Origin: Zygnema circumcarinatum
Lineage: Eukaryota; Streptophyta; Zygnematophyceae; Zygnematales; Zygnemataceae
Assembly (NCBI GenBank): GCA_037447605.1
Contig: CM074821.1
Location: 397,838-445,113, forward strand
Direction of reading: 5' to 3'
DNA length: 47,276 bases
Position numbers and translations under genes: made by a program
The notes under the pieces: model-generated
The model's database searches: none
The model's input: the letters and a program-made list of their open reading frames with translations, nothing else
What the model was told of the DNA's origin: nothing
Shown: positions 1 to 10,887 of the stretch, piece after piece
Position numbering within the stretch: position 1 is the stretch's first letter
Layout: every line of letters begins with the position of its first letter

Positions 1-47
1 CCCTCTCTCCTCCCTCGTCCAATGCCTGTTTGCATGAGCACATGCAG

Positions 48-1293
48 GTCTCATAGAGAAGCTGCGAGAAGCCTTTTCTCATTCCCATACTTACCAAGTC
101 CCTGCGCGCCATCATCACACCGTTGCAACATCCGCCGGTCCGGACGGAACGCTCCTTCTCATGCCTGCGTGGACCAATCGCAGCCCGACAGGTGGCGCAT
201 GCTCCCCACCCAAGTTTTCACCTCCAAATGAACATTTTCTTTCCGCGAAAAGGATATTCTTTTTGCTCGCTCATTCCTGTCAAAAATGCGCCTTTCTATG
301 AATTTTCTTGACCATGCTCCCTGTCATGACATCCATTTTCCATTTGTGAGAACAAATTTTAGTTACTTTTGCCCTTCCCCCACTTCACCTGTTTCTCTCT
401 CGGTCTTTTGGTCGGATAGGTTTTATGGGCGTCAAGCTTGTTACTGCATTTCCGGGAAATTCAAATCGAGGTCTTCCAGCCATCATGGGCTCCTATTTTC
501 TATGCTCCGCTGAAACTGGCGAACCGTTAGCTGTTATCGACGGAACTGCGTTAACTGCATGGAGAACAGCGTGTGCGTCGGCTCTTGCAGCAGATTACCT
601 TGCAAGGTACTCGTTTTAGACACTCCTTTTCTATGATCTCTCACCCCTCCATTATATGAACATATCACAGAACTGTCTCTGTGGGTTTTCAGGAAAAAAC
701 CGGAAATTTTAGTGATGGTCGGAGCCGGGACCTTGGCTCCCCATTTAATCAAAGCACATGTATCCGTCAGAAAGACGATTCGGGAAATATTGATTTGGAA
801 TCGGACCCATGTGAACGCTCTATCTTTGGCTTCGAGACTCAAGGAAGAGAACTGCCCCCTCTTGAAAGACGTTCAGATTCGAGCTATTTCCAACCTCGAA
901 GACGGCGTTCGCATTGCAGATGTGGTTTCTTGCGCCACTCTCTCAGTGGAGCCAATCGTGAAAGGGGAGTGGCTAAAAAGGGGGGTCCATATCGACCTTG
1001 TTGGGTCCTTCAAAAGGACTATGAGAGAGGTGGATGACTTAGCGGTCCAGAAGAGTAAAATTTTTGTGGATACAAGGGAGGGGGCATTGGGAGAAGCAGG
1101 GGATTTGGTGGATCCAATGTCTCGGGGGGTTATTAAGACTGAAGATATTATCGGGGAATTGACAGATTTGACGAGTGGAAGCACGGCGGGTCGATTGCAT
1201 GAAGATGAAATTACTTTATTCAAGTCTGTGGGCTATGCTTTGGAGGACCTCGTGGCGGCGGAACTCGTGTATGAGCAGGTGCTTGCAGAATGA
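48..1293 (+). CDS. Ornithine cyclodeaminase/mu-crystallin family protein, SARD4-like (5' partial)
   Basis: Exons 48-191, 420-606 and 693-1293 join in matching phases (GT-AG at every junction) and give about 310 residues; the first exon, perhaps 20 residues, lies left of the window because 1-47 holds no in-frame ATG. Visible family motifs in order: VPARHHH, GTLLLMPAW, GVKLVTAFPGN, GTALTAWRTACASALAA, a Rossmann-type VMVGAGTLAPHLI and HIDLVGSFKRTMREVDD. The last motif and the overall pattern resemble plant SARD4, which reduces dehydropipecolate to pipecolate in systemic acquired resistance, more than bacterial ornithine cyclodeaminase. The Lys of GVKLV and the Arg of RHHH are the conserved substrate/cofactor residues of the family. 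Stop TGA at 1291-1293. The family is secure; the exact substrate (ketimine reductase or cyclodeaminase) is inferred. Confidence 0.9.
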
Positions 1294-2297
1294 CTAAGTC
1301 TGTGCTTATGTTTTTTTTACAGATTCAGCTAGGCCTATAGTCTTCTCAGTTTCTTTTAACTTTACAGGTTTAGAAGTTAGCATAGTCCTTTAGTCTCCGT
1401 TTCTTTCTTATTGTTTAAAAACTTGAACTGGTCCTTTACAGGTTAAGTGATTTAGGTTTCAGTATGTAACCTGTCACGATGTGGAAGTGATGTAAGTGGT
1501 TTACTTAATTGTATGTAGTTTTTGAGAAATCAGTCTGTAGTGGTAGAAACCAGCTTCATATTTTTATAGCTTCTTACTTGCAGCCTCATCTTTGACTTTC
1601 ATCCAAGGCCTTCCGGTTTGCTGTTAGAAACTGAGTCCTAAATGGGAGCAAACTCCGGTTTTTTGGAGTTTGTAGGGTTAGGAGCCATGCCATGTAACAA
1701 TGGGGCACATTTGTACATGCCATCCATGTCCATCTCATGAGTTCAAACCCAAACAAACTTGCATGCCCAAAACCCAAACGGAAAAACCCTAATTGTAGTC
1801 TGCAGTTTTGCTTTTGGACCTTTTCTTTTGGGTACCGTTCCTCCTTCCCCATTGCCATTTTTTGCTTTTGAGCCTTTTGACAACTTTTGATTAGACAACA
1901 AAAAAAGGAAAATGATACTCCGCACCCCCATTTTGGATTCCCACCCCCCCTGTTTCGAATTTCCCGCCCTTTTATTCTGGATATATCCCCCCCTGTTTTT
2001 TCCTTTTCACTAGTTACTTCCAACATGGTGCAACAAAAGAGAAGGGGATTTGCATTGATCTCACGATGGCGAGGCCATCAAATGTACATGGACAAAGTTA
2101 GCATGGGAAACTACGAAGAACTGGTTACAAAGGACCTAAGCACAAAAGAAGAAAACTAAGAGCAGAAAATTATGCCTATGCACAAAGATGCAACCCTAAA
2201 AGCAGCCGCGAAGGTCATTGATGTGGGGGAACTATTACTCTTTGTTTTAGGGATAGGATCATGGGTCATAAAGACAGGGAAAAGCATTCCTTTTCTA
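1294..2297. other. Convergent intergenic region and 3' UTRs
   Basis: AT-rich sequence downstream of the SARD4-like stop, probably its 3' UTR up to about 1.56 kb. No convincing coding exon on either strand. A 136-bp copy of a dispersed retroposon-like tail (listed separately) lies at 2048-2183. Confidence 0.5.
2048..2183 (-). repeat. Dispersed retroposon-like 3' tail, copy 1
   Basis: Read on the minus strand this segment aligns with the two direct copies at 24354-24492 and 24703-24844. Shared blocks include GTGC(A/C)TAGGC, GGTCCTTTGT(A/G)ACCAGT and CATTTGATGGCCTCGCCATC, followed by TCAATG. It is clearly more diverged than the other two. The conserved end followed by a variable flank suggests the 3' end of a LINE or SINE. 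It sits about 115 bp beyond the stop of the FAR1-like ORF on the same strand. Confidence 0.65.
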
Positions 2298-3107
2298 TTA
2301 ATTAGGGCAAGTTCTTAAGTTGTGGCCTGGTTGCTTGCAATTAGAACATTTGTTACCCACAATGTTGTCGAAATGGCTCTTGTCCTGGTTGATTGCCAGA
2401 TTTCGCTCGCCACTATTTCGACCTCGTTTCATTGAAACAGGAACAGGGTGAGGGTTCTCCAACTGCAGTGGTTCGCAAGCCAAAACTTCATCTACCTTCG
2501 ATGCAAGGGCCAAAGTTGCTGAGGAATCGTTTGCATAAAGCATGCTTGTCAATGCCTTGATAGTCTTTGCCCGTGGTGATAACGATGGTTCAGTTTCAGG
2601 GGGTCTCGTTTTTTCCACAATAGAGGTTCGACCAGCTGAATCTCTCCTCATTGCAGCAATCTCATTGTACACTACTCTTTTGGTTGTATGGTGGTTATTG
2701 TACTGGGATCGTAGAGTAGACATAATGGATGAAACGCTGTCGCCGTTTCGTGCCATCTCTCGAACACATTCCTTCTCGCGAGTATCCAAGCGCTTATTCT
2801 CGGCGTACCCACTGGAAATTAAATGGTTGTGCTCTTCAACGACAGATGTTACAACCCAGACGTCCTTCTTCTTGGAAAATGCCGCCCTAATGTTGAAAGG
2901 GCAATTTTTCAAGCGGGTGGAGGTATGCCTCTTCTTGCTACTCCCTTCCAGACCTCTATCCTCGTAGGTCCCCCCGCTTAAGCATTGCAAGAAGAGTCGG
3001 CGACTGTCGCTATGCCTGCCGATCTTGATGTGAACTCCTTCCTGCTTGTAGTGCTCGGTGATGACTTGTACAAGCTCATCGCGGGTCTTATACTCAGGTG
3101 GTGGCAT
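2298..3107 (-). CDS. FAR1-type DNA-binding domain plus CCHC zinc knuckle, lacking a transposase core
   Basis: A single uninterrupted 269-residue ORF. The start is set at the ATG at 3107 ([13 protein letters not shown]) because the frame upstream is only translated GGGGA repeat. Residues about 8-115 match the FAR1/WRKY-GCM1 zinc-finger fold of MULE-type transposases: [19 protein letters not shown] and EEHNH supply the C-C-H-H ligands. The last 18 residues form a zinc knuckle, [14 protein letters not shown]. Autonomous MULE/FAR1 proteins carry a DDE transposase and a SWIM finger between these parts, and both are absent here; about 140 residues of linker replace them. It could be a deletion derivative of a Mutator-like element or a domesticated DNA-binding protein. 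No long terminal inverted repeats were noticed, but they were not searched for exhaustively. Confidence 0.7.
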   Translation of the reverse strand: MPPPEYKTRDELVQVITEHYKQEGVHIKIGRHSDSRRLFLQCLSGGTYEDRGLEGSSKKRHTSTRLKNCPFNIRAAFSKKKDVWVVTSVVEEHNHLISSGYAENKRLDTREKECVREMARNGDSVSSIMSTLRSQYNNHHTTKRVVYNEIAAMRRDSAGRTSIVEKTRPPETEPSLSPRAKTIKALTSMLYANDSSATLALASKVDEVLACEPLQLENPHPVPVSMKRGRNSGERNLAINQDKSHFDNIVGNKCSNCKQPGHNLRTCPN

Positions 3108-3117
3108 TTGTGTGGAG

Positions 3118-3480
3118 ATTGCAAACCGAGAAGAGGAGAGAAGAGGAGGGGAGGGGAGGGCACGGGAGAGAAGGGAACGGAAGGGGAGGGGAAGGGAGAA
3201 AAGAGAAGAGAACGGGAGGGGAGGGGAGGGGAGGGAACGGGAAGTGAGGGGAGGGGAGGGGAAGGGAGGGGACGGGAGGGGAGGGCAGGGGAGAGAAGGG
3301 GGAGAGAAGGGAACGGGAGGGGAGGGGAGGGGAGGGAACGGGAAGGGAGGGGAGGGGAGGGAACGGGAAGGGAGGGGAGGGGAGGGGAGGGAGGGGAGGG
3401 AACGGGAAGGGAGGGGAGGGGGAGGGACGGGAGGGGAGGGCAGGGGAGAGCAGGGAACCGGAGGGGAGGGGAGGGACGGG
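3118..3480. repeat. GGGGA/GGGAACGGGA purine minisatellite
   Basis: About 360 bp in which the plus strand is nearly pure purine, built from GGGAGG, GGGGA and GGGAACGGGA variants. It directly abuts the 5' side of the FAR1-like ORF and creates long spurious Pro/Leu/Ser- and Gly/Glu/Arg-rich frames on both strands. Confidence 0.9.
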
Positions 3481-3754
3481 GTATGATTGTCCCCAAAAAA
3501 AGTTGAAGTTTGAAGTTCAAAGTCCGTTTGTCCCAAAAATTCGAAGTTTACTGAAACTCCACAATCGAAATTCATGATTTCAGAATTCTCAAGTCCATCT
3601 GCCCCGGATTTCGCACAATAGATGCGGGTTTTGCAGAATACCGTACGGTACCAAAACGTTCACACGCTGAGGCTGTATGGTGTTGCGAGTCTCGTCAGGC
3701 GCTACTTTCAAGTTCTTTCACCGATTCGGTTCGCATTTTCCGCATGTTGAGCTC

Positions 3755-3829
3755 GGAATTCAGAATTCAGAATTTGGAATTCAGAATACGGAATTCAGAA
3801 TTTGGAATTCAGGATACGGAATTCAGAAT
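3755..3829. repeat. GAATTCAGAAT minisatellite
   Basis: Seven or so tandem or alternating copies of GGAATTCAGAAT and GGAATTCAG(A/G)ATAC, giving a ladder of EcoRI-like GAATTC sites within 75 bp. Confidence 0.85.
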
Positions 3830-3868
3830 GAAATTCGGCCCTTTTGGCGGAGCGCCCCTCAATCTGAA

Positions 3869-4033
3869 CTTTCCCGCCCTCTCCATCTCCCTCTCCCTCT
3901 CCTCCCTCTCCATCAGCTCCTCTCCTATCCTGCTCCCCCTCCCTCTCTCTCCCCCTTTCGATAATTTCTCGGCCCTATCTCCCTCCTTCTCTCTGTCTCT
4001 TTCCTTTCCTCTCTCTCTCCCTCCTCTTTCTTC
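3869..4033 (+). promoter_or_regulatory. Pyrimidine-rich (CTCCCT) leader upstream of the SIVA-like gene
   Basis: Nearly pure C/T on the plus strand immediately before the ATG at 4046. The same kind of tract precedes the THF1 ATG, so it may be a core-promoter or 5' UTR Y-patch of this genome rather than a neutral repeat. The transcription start is not visible. Confidence 0.4.
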
Positions 4034-4045
4034 CGATAAGCCCAA

Positions 4046-5457
4046 ATGCAGCAGGGAAAGCGACAGCTGTCAGACGGTGATTGCGTGTTTGACAGAGGGG
4101 ATTCAAAGCATCGCAAATACGACCAGCCCGCCATCTTCGGTGCTCTCTCTCTCTCTCTCTCTCTCCCCCAACCACCTGCTATCCTTCTCTCCCTCTCTTC
4201 TCCCTCCCTCTCTACTTCTTCACCCTCTCTTTACTCCCAACTCTCACCCCCCCCCCGCCCCCTCCCCAACGCCTCCCTCCAACATCCCTCTCCTTCTTTC
4301 TCTGCAATTGTGCAAGATTAATTGTTCCTCTGCTTTACTTTAGCACTGCTTTGGATTCTTCTCCGCAGAGCACACCTTGAAGCTTCTCAGAGAAGGCGCT
4401 CGTCTCAGCTCCTCTTGCTCCTTCCCCTTCCCTTCAACGTCTCCCACTCCAAGAAGGGAAGCTCTTCAATTTCAGAAAAGTGGGGTCTTGAAATGTGGGA
4501 AAGGAGTCCATTTCGATGGACCGCAAATCAGAGAAGCACTCCTGCAGGCGCAGGACATTGGCTGTGATTGCGCTCAGGAGAGCGGAGGAAGCGTGAGGAG
4601 GGAGCCCGTTTGTTCCGTTTGTGAGCGACAGGCGGGAGGGGTTCCTTGTGCGCTCTGCCCGTAAGTATTCAGAGCACACTTTTTTTCCCTCTTGCATTAT
4701 ACATTGGCCTTTCTCACATTTCTCTCTCTCTCTCTCCGTCTCCGTCTCCCTCCCCCCTTCTGCCCTCCCTCTCTCTCTCGTTTTCTCTCTCCTCTCTGTC
4801 ACTCCGATTCCTTTGCCTTCCTTTACTCTCTCTCCCCTTTTCTGGCCCTCTTACTCTCACACAATATGGGGTATGCTTTGCAGGAGAAGCATTTGTGAAG
4901 CGTGCACTCGGCAGTGTGAAGCATGTGATGGGATGTTCTGCCCTGCCTGCTCCACCACCAAGTGAGCTGCGCTGCCTTTTCCTTCATAGTCAATTGTCCT
5001 ATGGATTTTTCGACATTTATCAGTGTCTAGCTCATACACAGAAAGCTTTCAACGTCATGCTGAGAGTCTGGAAGCAAGTTGTGAACAGTCGTAGACGTAA
5101 AGCAAGTAGTTCTTCACGACAAGGAAGTTGTGAACTACTAAGCTTGCTCAATACTATCATTCTTTACTTTTTCATTCAGAAAGTATAGTAGAATTTGAAA
5201 TCAGCGTCTGATTTGGTTTACTTGGGGTTTAATTTCATTTTATGCATCGCAGTTTTGAGGAGCGATTTGATCGAACGTTCTGCATCGACTGCAACTTGGA
5301 AGAAAGTATTATCCGGAAGGCGAATGAAAAGCATTCCAATGTTATAGAAGGCAATGGTGTTTATCGCGGTACTCCATGTCACCAATTAGGGTTAAATAAG
5401 GCGTTCTTTACCTCTCTATCACAAAAATCTTGCTCTAGAAACTCCACCTTGTCGTAG
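4046..5457 (+). CDS. SIVA-like cysteine-rich (zinc-binding) protein
   Basis: Exons 4046-4139, 4369-4660, 4884-4961 and 5253-5457 splice in matching phases to 222 residues. The N-terminal half has a basic start (MQQGKRQLSDGD) and an IFEHTLKLLREGAR helix aligning with the FEKTKRLLFLGA segment of animal SIVA. The C-terminal half is a zinc-binding Cys series: GCDC, CSVCERQ, PCALCP, ICEACTRQCEACDG, FCPACS and TFCIDC, in the spacing of the SIVA family (PF05458 in my recollection). Animal SIVA binds TNFR-family tails and promotes apoptosis; those receptors are not expected in plants, so the role here is unknown. The 65-residue tail after FCIDC is unrelated to known SIVA and may be mis-modelled. Intron 1 (4140-4368) carries a (CT)n/CCTCCC tract. 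Confidence 0.8.
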
Positions 5458-6262
5458 CTCTAATGCTTTTAGTTTTAGTGAGTGCTGATGCCCCTGAAGT
5501 TCACGATATTCGTTATTTTTTAGATCTGTAGGTTGCAGCATTACTGAGTATCCTGTGTACCCTTAGTCACCTTCTGAAGATTTCAGAAGAATACTGCACT
5601 GCAATCAATGCACTGTGTGCCAGCATAGGAGCTTTCTGGGTTTCAACGATCATTAACGATCATAACTGGTCATTGTCTAATTAGGTTTTAGGCTTTCTTA
5701 CTTTTTAAGAAGCTTTGGAAAAAGCATGTTCCTGTTTTTGTGTTCCTTCACAAAAATAATCCTTTTTTGTACCCGTTCTTTGTATGGGAAACAAAATGAT
5801 GCGTTCGTTGTATGAAGTCTAGACGAGCGGATGTAATGCTTCTGATATACATGTTGTACGTTTAAAATTGTGTGATGTCTCAGCTACGTAATGAAGGCAA
5901 GGTCTAATAAAGTGCAGGTAACATAGCTTCCAGAACCTCCTCGTCTTTCAGAGTTGGGCCATTTCTGAATGGAGCCTTTGCTTCCCTCTTGTCTCCTGCT
6001 CTTCTGGGAGCAGTCGCTACTCTCTACTAAGAGAGGCTCTGAATTCTACTCACAGACTCGTGGTTTCCCTGCCTGTGCTACTAATTCACATGCCTTCTAT
6101 CCCCTCTTCTTCTCTCCTTGTCCAGCTGCCGATTTGACTGACCAATTGACCAATCACAACCCCACAAGGCAGCTATCCCCCAAAGCATGCCTCTAGTACC
6201 TCCAAAATGTCTCATAACTGCTCCCTAACAAATCTTACTCTCCTCTGCTCTCTCACATTTTT
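5458..6262. other. Convergent 3' region between the SIVA-like and S41 genes
   Basis: Holds both 3' UTRs. A plus-strand AATAAA at 5906-5911 is a possible polyadenylation signal for the SIVA-like gene. No further coding exon was recognised. Confidence 0.45.
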
Positions 6263-9200
6263 TTATGAGGCGTGGTAGACTGTAGACCTTAGAAACTCCG
6301 CCACTTCTTTATAAAGAGCGAACCGGTTGAGTACCGTCCGGTTACCTTCAAGAAACCTAAAATTCGCCTCCTCAAAAACGAATTCAAGAGGAGTGTCCGG
6401 ACGGAGGAGACTGAGGGCTTGCCTTATAGTAAACCCAAAATCTGTCTTCATAGGGAAGGGTTTGGGAGCCAAGGGATGGGTCTCAAGACCAAGCATCTTC
6501 ACCTCCTTCATTAGCTGCGGGAGAGAGAAAGACTGTCCTCCTCCCGTACTCTCCACTCCCATAGGAATGCTTTGAATCCCTCCCACTGCTATAGTGCGAA
6601 TGCCTGCTATCTCCTTCAGAACAGCCACAAGGAGGGCGCAGGTAGACTGACAGAGCCCATTTGTGAGAAGGAAAATGTTGTTCTTCTCAAACACTTGAAG
6701 CTTCATCTCCAAAACACTGCGAATCTCCTCTTGAAGCTGGTCGTAGAACTTGCTTGAAAAATTCTCTTTCACCCCTCCCCAACTCTGAACGACAGTGGGA
6801 AAGAAAAAGTCACTTGCCTTTGTGAAGGGCCTTCCGGAAACGTCGGACCATTCTGACCAATGGAAGAGAGAGTTGGTCACGTTGTCCTGAGTAGCTTGGT
6901 TGACAAAAGAGAGCATGAGAGGGGAGGCTCGGAATTGGGTCGGAAAAACGGCGAAGTTTTGGGGGGAGAGAGCGGCTGCTATAGAGTAGCCGTCACTAAT
7001 CCTCCCTCCGCCATTGTTGCTCAGGTCCAATATAAGGTGGTGGGCTCCCTCGGAGCTGGAAAAGGAGAAGAAGCAAAGGGAGGGAGGCTCTTAAATAGGG
7101 CGTCAAGCTCATAGAGAACAGCTCGTTTGGAAGGGGTTTCAGCATTCAGTAATGTGGTTAGAGAGAGATTGGGTGAGGGGGAGAGAGGAGGGAGAGGGGG
7201 AGAGGAGGAAGGGGGGAGGGGGAGAGGGAAAGGGGGTGGGGTGAAAGAGAGAGAGGGATCGAAAGAAAGAAAGAGAGAATGTGTGTGGGTGTGTGAGAGA
7301 GAGAGTGAGAGAGAGAGAGAGAGAGGGAGGGAGGGAAATAACCTGAGTCGTGAGAGTGCTTCTGCGAACTGGCGGACCAGTGCGGAGGGCTTCAAATTGG
7401 AGGGAGTGGAGAGCTGCTCGCTGGGGACTATGAGCACGCCCACGTCCGTGTTCAGCACAAGGCCACCCTGCGGGACAAAGGGAAGGAGGGAGAGAGATAG
7501 GAGAGGGAGAGTGAGAGGAGAGGGAGGGAGAGAGGTAGGAGAGGGAGAGTGAGAGGAGAGGGAGGGAGAAAGATAGGAGAGGGAGAGGGAGAGGAGAGGG
7601 AGGGAGAGAGATAGGAGAGGGAGAGTGAGAGGAGAGGGAAGGAGAGAGATAGGAGAGGGAGAGTGAGAGGAGAGGGAGAGTGAGAGGAGAGGGAGGGAGA
7701 GAGGGGAGGGAGGGAGGGAGAGAAATAGTGGGAGAGAGTGGGGGAGGGGGAGGGGAAGGGAGGGGGAAAGGGGAGAGAAGGGGAGGGAGGAAAGGAGGTC
7801 TCACTCATGAAGACATTGAGACAGAGTTCTACCAAAATAGAAAGATAGAATCATTACAGGAGCAAGGCATGCAAACATTTAATGGCAAACCCGAAGAACT
7901 ATAATCAGAGATCGCAAATTTAACATGTAAAGGGCATACGAAAATAGATTGCTCGCACCACAAAAAGCAAAAAACGAGCCTCACCTTAACATACTCGTTG
8001 TATAGGAATCTGAAGTTGTCCTTTTCCGACATTCTCGGCGGAACAGGGTTGTGCTCCGACTTCAAACGTCGCCTATGCATGCGAAACTCCTCTTCCTCTC
8101 CCTCTCCCTCTCCCACACTCTCCCTCTCCCTCTCCTCCTCGTCGTCACTCTCCTCATCGCTCCCCCCTTCGGGCACAACACAGTTGAGATTGTAATATTG
8201 TGCAGCGGAAAAAAAAGGCTCTCCCCAATACTCCACCACCCAGGGGGCTTCCAAAACCTCAATTTTCTCTTCTCCCACTCTGTAACACAGCAATAATAAT
8301 ATTAATAATGATAGTATATTATTTCCAAAAAAAAAAAGGATCACCTTTTTTGAGCTTATGAAGCCCATCACTGAATGCAAAGGTTGAATTTTAAAACTGA
8401 AGTTATAAAAGGTGGAGGCAGAGATGAAGGTTTAGGGTTTTTTTTTTTTGGGAGATACCTTTTTACATGCATCCGAATTGAGTCATTTTTTGGGACAGTC
8501 CGGCGCGATGCGAAACTTCCCGGATTTGTAAATTCGGAGCTTCTGAATTGATTTTCTCGATCCGCTCTACATCCAAAAATTAAAAATACAAAAAAAAGAT
8601 TTCATGATACTTTCGACCTCGTGACATACAGGAGAGACCCAGTACTCAAATATTTCCCAAAGAAAAAAAAAAGAAATATGAAAAGTAAAAACAACTCAAA
8701 GAAACACTGAGAACTCCGAAGCAGGAGTAAGCTTGTACTCGATAAAAAATAATAGAAACAAAAAACATATATAAATACATCAAATGTGAAAACGAAATAT
8801 GCTTTTTTTTCACAATAATTTGAAGCTGCTCCCACCTGTAAAAGTTGCGAGCGAGTACAAAATTAAAACGTGAATTTACGTCCCTTGTATTCCCTCCCTC
8901 CCTGTCCGCCCACAGCGCCACGTGGCGCCCTGCAGGCTCGCCCTCTATGAGGACCACCTCCGCATTCCCATAGTCGCTCACATTTACGTCCAAACGCTTC
9001 TCAGTTTCAGTTACGACTTCCGTTCCAGCATCTGTTGAACAGCACGGGACATAGAAATGGCTTTTCTTGGAACTCCGCCTTCGTTCATCTCTCGAGGGAA
9101 TTGACTGAGAAGTGAGATGGGAGAAGGAAGGAACAAGAGGAAAACTCAAACCGCAACTCTCTCTCGCTCCCTCTCCCCCTCCCCCCTCTCTCTACTACTT

Positions 9201-10624
9201 GCCCCCTTCTCTCCCACTCTCCCTTCTCCTCCCCTCCCTCTACCACTCCCCTTCTCTCTCTCTCTCTCGCCACCTCTTCCCCTTCTCCCCATGTATTCCT
9301 CCCCCTCTCCCGCTCCCTCTATCTCCCTCTCCCTCTCCTCCCCCATTCCCTCTTTTCCCCTTCTTCCCTTCTCTCCTTCTCCCTCCTCCGCCTCCCTGTC
9401 CGTCCCATTCTCACACTCTCTCTCACGTTCTTTCTCCCTCTCCCCCAACGTGAACTACATTTCCTTTTTGAACAAATACTCTTCTTAAAAAAACCACAGA
9501 AGTTCGTTCAACTCACATTCAACCGGCGACGGTACAATCCTAAGTTTCTGCTCCCCTCCTTCCATCACACTGACTAACGGAAAAGCCAACCGAACTCGAC
9601 CGAACGACTGAAAGCAGCTGTTGATGTAGAACGTGTGCCCATCATCCAACCGGTTGAAGAGGTCGTACAAAGCATCGTGAAAAGCGCGCTTTGTTCTCCA
9701 TGTCCCTGTTTCTATGCCTGCCAGTTCTGTCCTCAGTTCCACATTTCCTGTAAGTCGAGCACTGGGAGATGCTCCGTCGATGTTTTCAAACACATAGAGA
9801 GAGAGAACGCGGTTGATAGTTTCCAAAGTTTCGTTCGCTTCTTCAGCATCAAAAGGGAAGAAGTCGAGACAGAGAGCGAAGGCGGAGGGGGTAATAGTTT
9901 CGCCTCTTTCCATGGCAAAACCAACATCGGTACATGGGTCCTGCAGGGAGAGGTGATATATGGCAAAGAATTAGGGTGGGTTGGAGCTTCTATTTCAGTC
10001 TAATCTAGTGAAAAGGAAAGAGATTCAGAGGCCATTTTCTTACCCTCTGCTTTCGGTGAATCTGAACTGCTTTTGCTTTTGCTATTTTTAATATTATTCC
10101 AAGTTCTTGTGTCTTTGAGAACCACCCTCTGCAAGCATCCAGAGCAGCTCCTTCATTCCATCCAATTTCTTGATGCTTTCATAGCCTGCTTCTAGCATGC
10201 AGACTGTCTTACTTTTGCTTTATAAAGTAGAAGGTTGACTGTGACAAGAAAGAAAAGCATAGAGACATAATATGTATCTGAAACAAAAGAATGTAAAACG
10301 TATCATCTTTTCCTGCCTTGATCTTTCCAAACGTCTGCTTCATCAAATTAAGAACAGTTAACCATCACATTTTCCTGCGCTTCATTCAGCGAAGTGAAAG
10401 CCGTGAGTGCAGCTTTGAACCAAAACGTCACAAACCCGAGCTTCAATTGTTAATGGTTTTGATATATTTCGAGAAAAAAAAGATAAAAGATTTCCTCTCA
10501 CCACGCCTTTAGGCTGGTCCCGAAGGTCTCGCATGATGCGACATTCCGCCAAAGAGAGCAAACAAAGTCCCAAAAGAAGCCATAGCCAAAAGTTTCTAAA
10601 GAAAGTGAGATCTTTTCCCTTCAT
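6263..10624 (-). CDS. Secreted peptidase family S41 protein (fungal CPAF-like type)
   Basis: Minus-strand exons 10502-10624, 9517-9940, 8836-9031, 7985-8279, 7343-7467 and 6263-7055 join in phase to 651 residues. Exon 1 is a signal peptide (FWLWLLLGLCLLSLAEC). Exon 2 holds DPCTDVGFAM and the LDDGHT motif; exons 3-4 hold the PDZ-like region (EVVLIEGEPAG, then RFNFVLARNF), followed by a low-complexity acidic insert (DEESDDEEERERE). Exons 5-6 hold the catalytic core: HHLILDLSNNGGG (about 393-405) and FLLTNGLCQSTC, with Ser 525 as the expected nucleophile, then GGIQSIPMGVESTGGG. This pattern matches S41 proteins common in fungi better than plastid CtpA, which has GxSAS. The start of exon 3 is the least certain junction. 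Probably a secreted or vacuolar protease. Confidence 0.8.
7478..7797. repeat. GGGAGAGTGAGAGGAGA purine repeat (S41 intron 4)
   Basis: Tandem array of roughly 40-bp variants of GATAGGAGAGGGAGAGTGAG, nearly pure purine on the plus strand. It lies in the intron between exons 4 and 5 of the S41 gene. A similar GA-rich tract at 7155-7335, with a (GA)n core, fills the next intron. Confidence 0.85.
9154..9450. repeat. CTCCCTCTCC pyrimidine tract (S41 intron 2)
   Basis: About 300 bp of nearly pure plus-strand pyrimidine inside the intron between S41 exons 2 and 3. All ORFs through it are low-complexity and are not regarded as coding. Confidence 0.85.
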
Positions 10625-10887
10625 TTCTCCTCTCCCTTATATGAAAACTCTTGCTCTCACTTTCCTCCTTCAAGGCGGGCTCAGTCTGTGCAGAATGCCA
10701 GACCGGTATATGCACAAACTAAAACATATAAAAGGACAAATCTCTGCAATGGAGAAATGGGTTGCAAACGGAAGGAATTTGAAGCCAGTATTAGGGTTCT
10801 GAAGCTTCTAGGAAGTCAGAATACGAGTGATTCTGGTCAAACATTCTGCTCTTCATTCAGGAATCGCCGATCGCCGTGCATGCTCCT

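Noticed and set aside
2985-3506. Long Gly/Glu/Arg- and Pro/Leu/Ser-rich ORFs over the GGGGA tract
   Set aside because: They are translations of a simple repeat, open in several frames on both strands. Only the downstream FAR1-like part has protein features.
4621-5188. Plus ORFs through the CT tract in the third intron of the SIVA-like gene
   Set aside because: Ser/Leu/Pro low complexity from simple repeats. The real third exon is only 4884-4961, in another frame.
7021-7458. The part of this minus ORF reading AVLYELDALFKSL as S41 coding sequence
   Set aside because: Phase and homology favour splicing from 7343 directly to 7055, giving FAEALSRLSSEGAHHLILD. The segment between is intronic.
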